From the NCBI GenBank assembly GCA_910585215.1, contig CAJUDQ010000003.1, positions 1-64,000 on the forward strand: a DNA stretch of 64,000 nucleotides, written 5' to 3'. Both the position numbers and the translations under genes were made by a program. The stretch is from an uncultured Lachnospiraceae bacterium. Its GTDB lineage: Bacteria > Bacillota > Clostridia > Lachnospirales > Lachnospiraceae. The first letter of the stretch is position 1; each line of letters starts with the position of its first letter. The notes below the pieces were generated by a model that saw only the letters and a list, made by a program, of their open reading frames with translations, was not told the DNA's origin and made no database searches. This document shows, in pieces, positions 1 to 8,827 of the stretch.

Positions 1-44
1 GTACTGGTTAGCCGATACACTTCGGCAGGTAGCTAGAATCCCCT

Positions 45-55
45 ACCCTTTAGGC
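45..55. repeat. 11-bp target-site duplication, left copy
   Basis: ACCCTTTAGGC occurs here and again at 210-220, exactly abutting the two inverted-repeat ends of the 56-209 element. Removing one copy and the element restores a continuous CCCC...GGGG hairpin. Confidence 0.85.
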
Positions 56-209
56 CTTAACTTGACCCACATTTGTGAAACTGCACAAAAGCTAGAAAAT
101 ATTACATGCAATAAGACTTGAAAATTGTTTTAATTCTGTTTTTAGAAGCATTTTTTAATCATATATTGTGCAAGATTACAATGGATTTTGAGATGTGGGT
201 CAAGTTAAG
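56..209. mobile_element. 154-bp MITE-like insertion
   Basis: The element has 17-bp perfect terminal inverted repeats: CTTAACTTGACCCACAT at 56-72 and its complement at 193-209. It is flanked by an exact 11-bp duplication, ACCCTTTAGGC at 45-55 and 210-220. The 120-bp interior is AT-rich and has no open frame of note, so it is non-autonomous. An 11-bp target duplication suggests mobilisation by a DDE transposase of an IS4-like group, but no such transposase is in the window. It sits inside the terminal hairpin of the IS605-type right end. Confidence 0.85.
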
Positions 210-375
210 ACCCTTTAGGCATGGGGAGTGTCAATTATACAAGTTCACTCATTTATATTATATTTATAATACATGTTTTTCTACTAATTGTCAATAAATA
301 TATTAAAATTTTATATTATTTAGCCATAAACAAAATTTATAATTTCTATCCTAAAATAATTTTTCTTATATAAAA

Positions 376-414
376 AATAACACAATCTCCCGCTTTTATG
401 GAAATTGTGTTATT
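376..414 (-). terminator. Terminator of the ABC transporter gene
   Basis: AATAACACAAT (376-386) pairs perfectly with ATTGTGTTATT (404-414), an 11-bp stem. On the minus strand a T run follows (372-376 as A on the plus strand). It lies just beyond the stop at 432. The rest of 235-431 is AT-rich and shows no gene. Confidence 0.75.
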
Positions 415-431
415 CTTGTAAACAATTTTTC

Positions 432-3137
432 TTATTCTGTTCGAAGCGCTACCACAGGGTCTTTTTTAGATGCCATTCTCGATGGTACAAGGCCTGCAAT
501 AAAGGTAAGGAACATGCTGATTAACACAAGCACTACTCCCGCCTTCCATGGAAGATTTGCAATATTATTAATATCAAATCCATTTTTCACTGCTACATTA
601 ATCGGAACACAGATTAAAAGTGATACTCCAATACCAATCACACCTGCTACAAATCCCTCGATTAATGTTTCTGCATTAAACACTCTCGAAATATCTTTCT
701 TTGAAGCTCCCACTGCTCTCAAAATACCGATTTCCTTGGTTCTTTCCAATACGGAAATATAAGTGATAATCGCTATCATAATCGAAGACACAATTAACGA
801 TATCGAGACAAATCCAATCAGAATGTAACTGATTGCATTGATAATCGTTGTTACAGAGGAAAGCATCATTCCTATATAATCGGTATAGGTAATGGCATCT
901 TCTTCTGCTACAGAATTGTTATACTTGTCAATAATATCTGATATTTTATCTTTTGCCTCAAAATCTTTTGGATAAATATTAATCAAACTCGGTTTGTCAA
1001 GTGAAGCCACGCCCAGAATATTCAGATTGCCGGCATAGGTATTTTTTGTTTCCTTTGGCTGAAACAATACAGAAACTGCCGGATGGTCACTTACAATCTG
1101 CATCAGTACCGTTTCCTGTGCCAATCCCTGTGCTGCAAGTGTTCCCATCTCTGTCTGTATAGCTGCAAATTCTTCCTGCGTCAGAACATTTTCTGCAACA
1201 AGCCCCTGCAATCCCTGCATAAAACCTTCCTGTGTAAATTCGGCTCCTGTTTCTTCTTCCTCATCCGAGAGAAAAGGCGCTCCTGTAAAGATATCTGTGG
1301 TCTCATCTGCTTTCTGCTCCTTTACAATTTCCGAAGCATTAATTTCCGTAATTAAATGTTCCATAAGAGCCGGCGTATAAAAAATTGTTCCTGTCTCATG
1401 TACCTCATTATCATCCTTTGGTTTGATAATACCCACAACTTTTAATTCCTTTGCACTGGCAAGCTTATTTCTCATATATAATACATCATCCCGTTTATCT
1501 GTCCAGATACCATTTTCCTTTTCAAAATAATCTGTATTTAATAACAGTTTAAATTTCAGATTCATAATATCTTCATAAGAATAATTTGTCTGTTCTGCCT
1601 TTTCTATCTGATTGCCCTGATAAATCTCCTGCATAATTTCTTTTAATTCATTGATATCAAGGATTCCCAATGCATACAGGCAATAATCGCTGACCTGATT
1701 ATTTTCATCCATTGCTATTACAATTTCATCGTAGGAAGAAGGAAGCCTTCCTTCCACTACATTATAGCTTGCGGAAATAATATTGTCATTTTCGGACAGC
1801 TCTTTCCATACATCTGTACCTGTATTTCCTACAGAAAAGCTGTTCATCAGAGAAGCTCCCTCACTGTTATCTGTTCCCATCAGTCCACCCATACCGATTT
1901 CATTAAATACCTGACTTGGATTGACCTGCGTTACTCCTTCAGAAGTATCCGCCTTGTAGATATTAAGCTGCGTGGAATAACGATAGCTTATGTCTGTTGT
2001 CAAATCCTTGATTCCATTGGATTCATCTTCAATATACTCCATAAAAGCCTGAAGATTATTTGTCTTTGTCTCCTGCATCATGGTTTCAAGCATATTTGAC
2101 ATAATGTTGTTGGAATAAATATGGTTTTCCTCCTGATTTTTCACAGAATCTTCTCCGTCCATATGAATCCCCATCATCATTGACATCATACTGCTCATAT
2201 CCATTGTCGTTTCCTGAATACTGATTGGATAACTGGATAATGCCTCTTCCTCTGTCTTTGTAATATAGTTCTGTACACCGTTTGACAGAGCAAGAATCAG
2301 TGCAATACCGATAATTCCGATAGAGCCTGCAAAGGCAGTCAAAATTGTTCGCCCTTTTTTTGTCATCAGATTGTTTAAGCTCAATGACAGTGCAGTTAAA
2401 AATGACATGGATGCCTTTTTCTTTTTTGTCTCCTGTTTTACAACAACTTCGCCCTCAGGATGATATGGATTAGAATCATCTATCACTTTCCCGTCAAGAA
2501 GCTTGATAATTCTTGAAGAATATTCCTTGGCAAGCTCAGGATTATGTGTAACCATAATAATCAGCTTATCCTTGGATATTTCTCTTAAAATATCCATAAC
2601 CTGAATACTGGTTTCTGTATCCAGTGCTCCAGTCGGCTCATCTGCCAGAATAATATCAGGGTCGTTGACCAGAGCTCTTGCAATTGCAACACGCTGCATC
2701 TGTCCACCCGACATCTGATTTGGACGTTTATGAATCTGGTCGCCAAGACCTACTTTTTTGAGTGCTTCTATGGCGCGTTCTCTTCGTTCGCTCTTTGATA
2801 CACCGGAAAGAGTCAGAGCAATCTCCACATTTGACAGTACAGACTGATGTGGAATCAGATTATAACTCTGGAATACAAATCCTATGGAATGATTTCTATA
2901 AGTATCCCAATCTTTATCTTTAAACTGTTTAGTTGACTTCCCATTAATAATCAAATCGCCACTGGTATACTGGTCAAGTCCTCCCACAATATTCAACGTT
3001 GTCGTTTTTCCGCATCCCGACTGTCCGAGTATGGCTACAAATTCATGCTCTCTGAAATCGATGCTTATTCCTTTTAATGCCTGAACCTTTGTGTCACCGG
3101 AACGATATTCCTTGACAATATTTTTCAAACTAAGCAT
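432..3137 (-). CDS. MacB-type ABC transporter, fused ATPase and permease
   Basis: A 901-aa protein with an N-terminal ABC ATPase (residues 1-235) and a MacB/FtsX-type permease. Walker A GQSGCGKT lies at 38-45, the Q-loop at Q90, the signature SGGQMQR at about 143-149 and Walker B DIILADEP at 161-168. A first membrane helix follows at about 265-290, then a very long (about 450-residue) extracytoplasmic region rich in Met, Glu and Asp, then three C-terminal helices of the FtsX domain with the ERTKEIGILRAVGAS motif. Such proteins usually act as mechanotransmission pumps or in peptide or lipid export and peptide resistance; the substrate is unknown. I chose the Met at 3137, which has AAAGGAAAGG upstream; a Met 13 codons earlier lacks a good site. 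It is monocistronic, with its own terminator. Confidence 0.85.
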   Translation of the reverse strand: MLSLKNIVKEYRSGDTKVQALKGISIDFREHEFVAILGQSGCGKTTTLNIVGGLDQYTSGDLIINGKSTKQFKDKDWDTYRNHSIGFVFQSYNLIPHQSVLSNVEIALTLSGVSKSERRERAIEALKKVGLGDQIHKRPNQMSGGQMQRVAIARALVNDPDIILADEPTGALDTETSIQVMDILREISKDKLIIMVTHNPELAKEYSSRIIKLLDGKVIDDSNPYHPEGEVVVKQETKKKKASMSFLTALSLSLNNLMTKKGRTILTAFAGSIGIIGIALILALSNGVQNYITKTEEEALSSYPISIQETTMDMSSMMSMMMGIHMDGEDSVKNQEENHIYSNNIMSNMLETMMQETKTNNLQAFMEYIEDESNGIKDLTTDISYRYSTQLNIYKADTSEGVTQVNPSQVFNEIGMGGLMGTDNSEGASLMNSFSVGNTGTDVWKELSENDNIISASYNVVEGRLPSSYDEIVIAMDENNQVSDYCLYALGILDINELKEIMQEIYQGNQIEKAEQTNYSYEDIMNLKFKLLLNTDYFEKENGIWTDKRDDVLYMRNKLASAKELKVVGIIKPKDDNEVHETGTIFYTPALMEHLITEINASEIVKEQKADETTDIFTGAPFLSDEEEETGAEFTQEGFMQGLQGLVAENVLTQEEFAAIQTEMGTLAAQGLAQETVLMQIVSDHPAVSVLFQPKETKNTYAGNLNILGVASLDKPSLINIYPKDFEAKDKISDIIDKYNNSVAEEDAITYTDYIGMMLSSVTTIINAISYILIGFVSISLIVSSIMIAIITYISVLERTKEIGILRAVGASKKDISRVFNAETLIEGFVAGVIGIGVSLLICVPINVAVKNGFDINNIANLPWKAGVVLVLISMFLTFIAGLVPSRMASKKDPVVALRTE

Positions 3138-3256
3138 ATTTAATTCCTTTCCTTTGATAATTCCTTTTACAATCAACCTTTATCATGTAATTTGTCTGAA
3201 ACTGACTGTGCTGATTGCTTTAATATTATTTACTGCAATTACTATTACAGATATAA

Positions 3257-3285
3257 AGTCTAACAAATTCTTCCATAGACGTCAA
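3257..3285 (-). promoter_or_regulatory. Probable promoter of the ABC transporter gene
   Basis: On the minus strand TTGACG (3280-3285) is followed after 17 bp by TAGACT (3257-3262). The leader to the start codon is about 115 bp. Confidence 0.4.
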
Positions 3286-3353
3286 TAAAATAAATCTAAA
3301 TAAACAATTAACAAATACCCTGTCGCTACTTCTTTATCTTATTAAAAAAACAA

Positions 3354-3382
3354 TTGACATTTTTTCTATTATCCTTTATAAT
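3354..3382 (+). promoter_or_regulatory. Consensus promoter of tRNA-Thr
   Basis: TTGACA (3354-3359), a 17-bp spacer and TATAAT (3377-3382) form a perfect sigma-A type promoter. It ends 14 bp before the tRNA. Confidence 0.85.
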
Positions 3383-3396
3383 CAGATATTGTTCAG

Positions 3397-3467
3397 GCTT
3401 CCATAGTTCAAAGGTAAAACAGGTCACTCGTAATGTCCAGTTGCCGGTTCGATTCCGACTGGAAGCT
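3397..3467 (+). tRNA. tRNA-Thr (anticodon CGT)
   Basis: The acceptor GCTTCCA/TGGAAGC is perfect. The D arm is GTT/AAC with the GG pair in the loop. The anticodon loop CTCGTAA places CGT at 34-36, reading ACG. The T loop is TTCGATT. Two imperfections are visible: a T-T mismatch in the anticodon stem (3424/3436) and a C-A mismatch in the T stem (3444/3458). No CCA is encoded after the discriminator T3467. A consensus promoter and a strong terminator flank it, so it appears to be a live single-tRNA gene. Confidence 0.8.
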
Positions 3468-3482
3468 TTTAAAATAGTTCAT

Positions 3483-3530
3483 AAAAAATCATCGCTTTGA
3501 ATGTTTTTAGATTCAAAGCGATGATTTTTT
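3483..3530. terminator. Bidirectional terminator after tRNA-Thr
   Basis: A perfect 20-bp stem (3483-3502 with 3511-3530) with an 8-nt loop, A-rich on the left and T-rich on the right, so it can work on both strands. It serves the tRNA on the plus strand and possibly the DegV gene on the minus strand. Confidence 0.9.
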
Positions 3531-3580
3531 ATTTTTCAGTAAACATATGGTTCATAATAAACATACCCTACAAAATATAT

Positions 3581-3627
3581 TTTATGAGATTGTCAAGAGC
3601 ATTCGTGGCTTTAATCATGAGAGGTTC
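3581..3627 (+). repeat. IS605-type right-end relic, copy 1
   Basis: TTTATGAGATTGTCAAGAGC followed by a decayed hairpin with a CTTTA loop and GAGAGGTTC. It matches, with scattered changes, the better preserved copy at 37727-37776. No transposase or TnpB frame is attached, so it is a solo end. Confidence 0.55.
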
Positions 3628-3656
3628 CATTTTGACTGCATAACCTTATCAAACAG

Positions 3657-4502
3657 TTAATAACAGACAATAATCCCTCCATCACATGCATACATGGAAG
3701 ATACCCCCGCTGTATCTGCGATAATGACATCCTTAAATTTTTTCAGCTTCAGAATCTCTTCCTTTACCCATTCTGCACGCTGACGGCAGTTTACATGGCT
3801 GATAGCCAGTATCCTTTCCTGTGCATCCTTTGTTGTATTTGCAATATACTGCACAAGCTTCAAGAGAGCCTTCTCCATGCCTCTTGCCTGGTCAAGTTTT
3901 GCAATTGTCCCTTCTGTTGTACCATACATAATAGGCTTAATATTTAACACTGATGCAATAACGGCAGTCAATCCCGTTAATCTTCCGTTTTTTCTGAGAG
4001 TTTCAAGAGATTCGATGACAAAGAAAGTGCTTCTTCCTGTTCTGAACTTTGTCACCTCCTGAACAATTTCTTCAAAAGACCTTCCTTCCTCAGCATACTG
4101 AATAATTTTCAAAACCATCAGCGTTTCTCCTACGGAAGCAGAACAGGAGTCAAAAACATGGATTTTCTTTTTATCGTTTGGATGCTCCTCATAATACATA
4201 TTTTTTCCTACCTCGGCGCTGTTGTAAGAACCACTTAAATTTGAAGATAACGTAACAACAAAGACACAGTCATAATCTCCCTCATATGCCTGACGATATC
4301 TTTCCGGCGACGGACAGGAGGATTTTGGCTCCTCTGTGGCTCTGCTTACCTTTTCCAAAAAGCTTTTCTGATTAAATGTACTGTCATCCACAATATCTTC
4401 CCCATTTACAGTCAAAGTAAGCGGGATTAATTCCACTTTTTCACGATACTCAAACTTATCATTTAAATCACAGCAACTGTCGGCAACTATTTTAAAATTC
4501 AT
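3657..4502 (-). CDS. DegV family fatty-acid-binding protein
   Basis: A 281-aa EDD-fold protein. It starts MNFKIVADSCCDL, the typical DegV opening with the lipid-carboxylate-binding Ser/Thr segment. It also shows VTLSSNLSGSYNSA and FFVIESLETLRKNGRL, both family hallmarks. DegV/FakB proteins bind a fatty acid and can present it to a DhaK-like kinase for phospholipid synthesis; no kinase partner is nearby. The chosen start at 4502 has GAAGG upstream, and a Met ten codons earlier is less likely. The next features downstream are the IS605-type relic and the bidirectional terminator. Confidence 0.85.
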   Translation of the reverse strand: MNFKIVADSCCDLNDKFEYREKVELIPLTLTVNGEDIVDDSTFNQKSFLEKVSRATEEPKSSCPSPERYRQAYEGDYDCVFVVTLSSNLSGSYNSAEVGKNMYYEEHPNDKKKIHVFDSCSASVGETLMVLKIIQYAEEGRSFEEIVQEVTKFRTGRSTFFVIESLETLRKNGRLTGLTAVIASVLNIKPIMYGTTEGTIAKLDQARGMEKALLKLVQYIANTTKDAQERILAISHVNCRQRAEWVKEEILKLKKFKDVIIADTAGVSSMYACDGGIIVCY

Positions 4503-4617
4503 CTTTTTTCCTTCTTTCTTCTTATTGAACAATCAACCTTTTGCAGGTTTATTGTATGACCTTTTAATTACTATTATTTCCTTCATCATGATTTCAAGAT
4601 GTAGTTTTCATTACTAG

Positions 4618-4647
4618 ATAATACCATTTCAAACTACACTTTGTCAA
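4618..4647 (-). promoter_or_regulatory. Promoter of the DegV gene
   Basis: On the minus strand TTGACA (4642-4647), an 18-bp spacer and TATTAT (4618-4623). Confidence 0.7.
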
Positions 4648-4685
4648 TATGTGTAAGAAAGAATTCTGACTTTTTCCTTCGAAGC

Positions 4686-4714
4686 TTCACAATGTAAAAA
4701 GTTTATGATACAAT
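4686..4714 (+). promoter_or_regulatory. Promoter of the NUDIX remnant
   Basis: TTCACA (4686-4691), 17 bp, TACAAT (4709-4714). The promoter and the downstream AAAGGAG ribosome site at 4754-4760 are intact although the gene is not. Confidence 0.6.
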
Positions 4715-4768
4715 GTCATCAAACGAAACTTGATGACGTATCATAAAATTTTGAAAGGAGCATTTACT

Positions 4769-4912
4769 ATGGAATGGCCAATACATATTGTTGCTGCTGG
4801 AGGATATGTGTTTGACAGAAAAGGAAATATTCTGCTTGTAAAGACACATAACCGTGGATGGGACTGCACCGGAGGGCAGATTGAGGAAGGAGAAGACTTA
4901 GAATATGGCTAA
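4769..4912 (+). pseudogene. 3'-truncated NUDIX hydrolase
   Basis: 47 codons beginning MEWPIHIVAAGGYVFDRKGN and running into the first residues of a NUDIX box (GGQIEEGEDLEYG), where the frame ends at TAA. The REUxEExGU half of the box and all downstream sequence are missing; the end of the convergent nitrilase-family gene begins 13 bp later. NUDIX proteins hydrolyse nucleoside-diphosphate derivatives, but this fragment lacks the metal-binding glutamates and cannot be active. It is probably a deletion remnant. Confidence 0.75.
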
Positions 4913-4925
4913 AAGAACAAATGAT

Positions 4926-5810
4926 TTAATACTGCCTTAATTTTGCAGTACAAAAAAACTCCTGAAAACCGGACAGATTTTTATTTAATTCTCTGTACAG
5001 ATTTTCCCTTCTGTCTTCTTTTACAGGAAACTCCTTTCTGCACTGCTGCACGATTTCTGCCTTTATATCTGCATAGAGAAGCGTAGATTCTGATTCGGAA
5101 TTTTTTTCTTTATAATCAATTCTTTTTCCATATGGGTCAAAGGCCATTGAACTCATCGGATAATACAGGCCGTTTCCTTCGCCTTTTCTGTTTATTCCGA
5201 CAATATAGCACTGATTTTCAATCGCTCTTGCCTGAAGCAGAGTTTTCCAGTGTTCGATTCTGCTTTCCGGCCAGTTTGCTATCACACAGATTAATTCATT
5301 TTTTCTGGAACTTATCTGAAAAACTTCCGGAAAGCGCAAATCATAACAGATAAAGCCTCCCACACATATATCATGAATACAGGCATATACAATACTGTCT
5401 CCACCACAGTAATGCATGCTTTCTTCTCCATAAGAAAAAGGATGTATTTTTGCATATTTCATCAGTATTTCTTTTCCGTCTGTCAACTCAAGCATATTAT
5501 AATAATTGTTCTCTTTTTCCTCTATATAACCAAACAAAATCGCAATACCATAGTTTTCAGAAAGAGCCTGAAAAAATTCTTCTGACCTCTCAGATTCTTT
5601 GCGGACAGTTTCCCTGCTGCCATCTGTCTGTATTAAACTGTGTTCTCCATATTTTTCCGGATTCATGGTAAAACCTGTAAGCGTCATCTCTGGAAAAATA
5701 ATAAGCTCTGCCTGATGCATGGCGGCTTCTCTTACAAGCTGTTCACAAACAGCTTTATTTTTTTCTTTTTCTTCCCATATAATATCTACCTGAGTCAATG
5801 CTATTTTCAT
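4926..5810 (-). CDS. Carbon-nitrogen hydrolase (nitrilase superfamily)
   Basis: 294 aa with the Glu-Lys-Cys triad of the family: E41 in IFPEMTLTGF, K121 in YAKIHPF and C155 in GGFICYDLRFPEVF. The closest general type is the omega-amidase/YafV group (CYDLRFP motif), which deamidates small omega-amides such as 2-oxoglutaramate; the exact substrate is inferred only by family. Start 5810 has AGGAG upstream, and an in-frame extension of 27 codons lacks support. It is the last gene of the parE-parC-greA run, 34 bp after greA. Confidence 0.85.
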   Translation of the reverse strand: MKIALTQVDIIWEEKEKNKAVCEQLVREAAMHQAELIIFPEMTLTGFTMNPEKYGEHSLIQTDGSRETVRKESERSEEFFQALSENYGIAILFGYIEEKENNYYNMLELTDGKEILMKYAKIHPFSYGEESMHYCGGDSIVYACIHDICVGGFICYDLRFPEVFQISSRKNELICVIANWPESRIEHWKTLLQARAIENQCYIVGINRKGEGNGLYYPMSSMAFDPYGKRIDYKEKNSESESTLLYADIKAEIVQQCRKEFPVKEDRRENLYRELNKNLSGFQEFFCTAKLRQY

Positions 5811-5844
5811 ACCAGTTCTCCTGTCATTTTCAAATATGCAAAAT

Positions 5845-6348
5845 TTAATAAGTTCTAATTGTATCTGCCTCTGTATCGTCTGTATTTTCAATGGATTTTA
5901 TGACAACATAAAATCCATTTGCATTATCTATCTTTACATAAACTCTGTCTCCCTGTTTGTGTCCCAGTATTGCTTTCCCAATCGGGGATTCAATACTGAT
6001 TCTTCCATCCAGAGAATCTCCTCTGATAGAGGTGACAAGTTTATACACCTCTATTTCATCGTCTTCCTCAAAGTAAATCTCCACTGTATTATTTATACCC
6101 ACCTCGTCTTCCTTTGATTCATCAGATATAATTCTTGCTGTTTTCAACATTTTTTCAAGATAGCGTATTCTGCTCTCATTTTTATTTTTATCCCTTTTTG
6201 CTGCATAATATTCAAAATTTTCACTTAAATCTCCCTGTTCTCTTGCCACCTTTACCGCTTCGATAGCTTCTCTTCGAACTACTGTACTTCTGTGTGTAAT
6301 CTCTGCCTGAATTTTTTCAACATCTTTCTTTGTCAATTCCTGTGCCAT
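5845..6348 (-). CDS. greA: Transcription elongation factor GreA
   Basis: 167 aa. The N-terminal coiled coil carries the GDLSENFEYYAAK tip, whose acidic residues reach the RNA polymerase active site and stimulate cleavage of backtracked transcripts. The C-terminal FKBP-like domain ends with the usual SPIGKAILGHKQGD segment. A GAGGAA ribosome site lies before the ATG. It starts 15 bp after the parC stop, so the two are probably co-transcribed. Length and motifs are normal for the family. Confidence 0.93.
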   Translation of the reverse strand: MAQELTKKDVEKIQAEITHRSTVVRREAIEAVKVAREQGDLSENFEYYAAKRDKNKNESRIRYLEKMLKTARIISDESKEDEVGINNTVEIYFEEDDEIEVYKLVTSIRGDSLDGRISIESPIGKAILGHKQGDRVYVKIDNANGFYVVIKSIENTDDTEADTIRTY

Positions 6349-6363
6349 ATCGTTTCCTCATTT

Positions 6364-8766
6364 TCATTTTATTTTCTGCCCTGCCTGGTCACGCTTTTTT
6401 ATTTTTATATCACGAAGCCATATCTTTGTTTTATTTACCTCAATTTCCGGATTGTCTCCCGCATCTGTCACATAAACTCTGACAATCATATCATCCTTTA
6501 TAAGCTTTATGCCTCTAACACCGATAGCACTCTTCTTTTTCTCCGGAACTTCCATAACAGGAAAACGGAGAAGATATCCTTTTTCTGTCTGTAATGTTAC
6601 AATACTGTTTATTGACAGCTCTGCCAAATGTTCTTCCAAAGTCAAAATCTCCCCAGCGTCCTGAACAATATCGAAATCTGTATTCCTTTCTGAAAAAATA
6701 TCCATATCCTCACCAAAACCGCCGGATAACATCATATTACTTTCCGCCTCTGACATACAGCTCTGAGCGTCAGGATTGAGTACTTCTATACTGACAATCA
6801 CATCTCCCTCACTCAGCTTCGTAGAAGCTACGGTTCTTTTTGATACTTCAAATTCCGAAGCATCCACAAGTTTCATCATGGCCTGTCTTGTGGTAAATAA
6901 CAGTTTTTTCTGTTTTATTTCTGCTGCTGCACATAAAAACACAATATTTTCTCCGCTGCTGTTATAATTTCCAAGATTATCGAGAGGAACTCCCTTATCT
7001 CGAAACCTTTTTACCGGTATATCCAGTGCCTTAATCTGATGAAGATTTCCATTGTCCGTAAATACGCATATTTTGTCTGTATTCATACAGGAAACTACAT
7101 ATTTATTTTCGCTCTCTACTGTCTCACGATTACGCTCATAGCTTGTCATGTCAATCAGCTTTGCATAACCAAAACGGTCCATTACAAACATATTTTCCGT
7201 CTCTGTTATCTGTTCTTCCACATAGACTGCCACAGCTCCATTTTCGACAGAGGTCCTTCTGTCCACTGCATATTCCTTTTTGATTTTTAACAAATCCTTT
7301 TTGATTACCTTCATCATGGATTTCGGATTATTTAAGATATCTTCATATTCCGCAATTCTTTTCAAAAGCTCGTTATATTCTTTTTCCAGAGCCAGAATTT
7401 CCAGACCGATTAACCGGTAAAGTCTCAGTTCAAGAATTGCCTGTGCCTGCTTTTCGGTAAAATTGAGCTGCGAGGCATAGAGTCTGGATTCCGGATTTTT
7501 AAATTTTATTTTTTCCGTGTTTCCCTCTGTCAGACAAAGCTTTGCATCTTTGAGACTTGTAGAACCGCGCAGTATTTCTATAATTAAATCAATAATATTG
7601 CATGCCTTGATTAATCCCTCTTTTATTTCCTTCTGCTCTAAATCTTTTTTGAGCAGATACTGATATTTCCTTGAAGTAAGCTCAAGCTGAAAATTTACAT
7701 TATGGGCAATAATATTTTTTAATCCCAGTGTCTCTGGTCTTTTATCCACAATGGCAAGCATATTTACCCCAAAGGTATCTTCAAGCTTTGTCTTTTTATA
7801 AAGAATATTTTTTATTTTCTCTATATCAGCATTTTTTTTCAGCTCAAGTGCAATTCGGATGCCTTCCTTTGAGGATTCATTTGAAACATCTGTCACATCA
7901 TTTAATTTTTTATTTTCAATCAATTCACAGATATCGGCAATAAATTTACCGATTCCTGCCCCTATCATAGTATATGGAATCTCGGTGATAATCAGTCTGT
8001 CCTTGTCGCTCTTCCGTTTTCCCTCTTCAAATTCTGTTCGTCCACGCAGCTTTATTTTTCCGACACCGGTTTCATAAATATTTAATAAATCACTTTTATT
8101 AATCACAATTCCCCCGCTTGGAAAATCTGGTCCCTTGATATATTGCATCAACTCTTTTGTAGTAATTTCATTGTTATCCATATAGGCAATGACTGCATCT
8201 ATGACTTCACCGAGATTATGTGGCGGAATATTTGTTGTCATCCCTACTGCGATGCCTTCTGCCCCGTTAATCAGTATATTTGGAACCCTGACTGGCAGTA
8301 CAAGAGGTTCCTTTTCTGTCTCGTCAAAATTCGGTCCAAAATCGACCACATTTTTATCCAAATCTGCAAGGTACACCTGCTGAGTAAATTTTTTCAGCTT
8401 TGCTTCCGTATATCTCATGGCCGCTGCACCGTCTCCCTCTATGGAACCGAAATTTCCATGCCCATCTACCAACGCCATGCCCTTTTTAAAGTCCTGAGAT
8501 AGAACCACCAGTGTTTCATAAATCGAGCTGTCTCCATGCGGGTGATATTTACCCATAGTATCACCCACAATACGTGCAGACTTTCTGTGAGGCCGATCAT
8601 AGTTTAACCCCAGCTCATTCATCGCATATAATACCCTGCGCTGCACCGGCTTCAATCCGTCTCTGATATCCGGCAGAGCTCTCTCGCATATAACACTCAT
8701 GGAATAATCGATATAGGATTTCTGCATAACCTCTGCATATTCTGTTTTTAAAATCTGTTCTGACAT
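6364..8766 (-). CDS. parC: DNA topoisomerase IV subunit A (ParC-type)
   Basis: 800 aa. The breakage-reunion domain shows LPDIRDGLKPVQRRVLYAM, GKYHPHGDSSIYETLV and AAAMRYTEAKL with catalytic Y119. The quinolone-determining positions S80 and E84 are both wild type, matching E. coli ParC numbering. No QRRGGKG GyrA box is visible in the C-terminal propeller, which argues for ParC rather than GyrA. It acts with ParE to decatenate chromosomes. A coiled-coil tower segment (about 430-475) is present. It lies 112 bp after parE, with three 17-bp repeats between. Confidence 0.88.
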   Translation of the reverse strand: MSEQILKTEYAEVMQKSYIDYSMSVICERALPDIRDGLKPVQRRVLYAMNELGLNYDRPHRKSARIVGDTMGKYHPHGDSSIYETLVVLSQDFKKGMALVDGHGNFGSIEGDGAAAMRYTEAKLKKFTQQVYLADLDKNVVDFGPNFDETEKEPLVLPVRVPNILINGAEGIAVGMTTNIPPHNLGEVIDAVIAYMDNNEITTKELMQYIKGPDFPSGGIVINKSDLLNIYETGVGKIKLRGRTEFEEGKRKSDKDRLIITEIPYTMIGAGIGKFIADICELIENKKLNDVTDVSNESSKEGIRIALELKKNADIEKIKNILYKKTKLEDTFGVNMLAIVDKRPETLGLKNIIAHNVNFQLELTSRKYQYLLKKDLEQKEIKEGLIKACNIIDLIIEILRGSTSLKDAKLCLTEGNTEKIKFKNPESRLYASQLNFTEKQAQAILELRLYRLIGLEILALEKEYNELLKRIAEYEDILNNPKSMMKVIKKDLLKIKKEYAVDRRTSVENGAVAVYVEEQITETENMFVMDRFGYAKLIDMTSYERNRETVESENKYVVSCMNTDKICVFTDNGNLHQIKALDIPVKRFRDKGVPLDNLGNYNSSGENIVFLCAAAEIKQKKLLFTTRQAMMKLVDASEFEVSKRTVASTKLSEGDVIVSIEVLNPDAQSCMSEAESNMMLSGGFGEDMDIFSERNTDFDIVQDAGEILTLEEHLAELSINSIVTLQTEKGYLLRFPVMEVPEKKKSAIGVRGIKLIKDDMIVRVYVTDAGDNPEIEVNKTKIWLRDIKIKKRDQAGQKIK

Positions 8767-8827
8767 TTTATGTACCTTTCCATTATTTTTTATGTTATTC
8801 TATTATTTCAATCCATCTGTGATATCA

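Larger units (their letters stand above)
1..234 (+). mobile_element. Right end / omega-RNA tail of an IS605-TnpB type element, interrupted
   Basis: Positions 36-55 joined to 221-234 give a GAATC... CTTTAG-loop hairpin with CCCC/GGGG arms, followed by AGTGTCAA. This is the layout of the right end of IS200/IS605-family elements, which also forms the 3' end of the TnpB guide RNA (omega-RNA). A short upstream hairpin (GCCGA/TCGGC, about 11-26) fits the same scaffold. The tnpB gene itself would lie left of the window. The terminal hairpin is split by the insertion at 56-209. By analogy, the natural guide would begin just after 234. The family call rests on motif resemblance, not on a search. Confidence 0.6.

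Noticed and set aside
4930..4950. TACTGC/GCAGTA hairpin at the end of the nitrilase-family gene
   Set aside because: Only 6 bp, overlaps the stop codon and has no T run on the minus strand.
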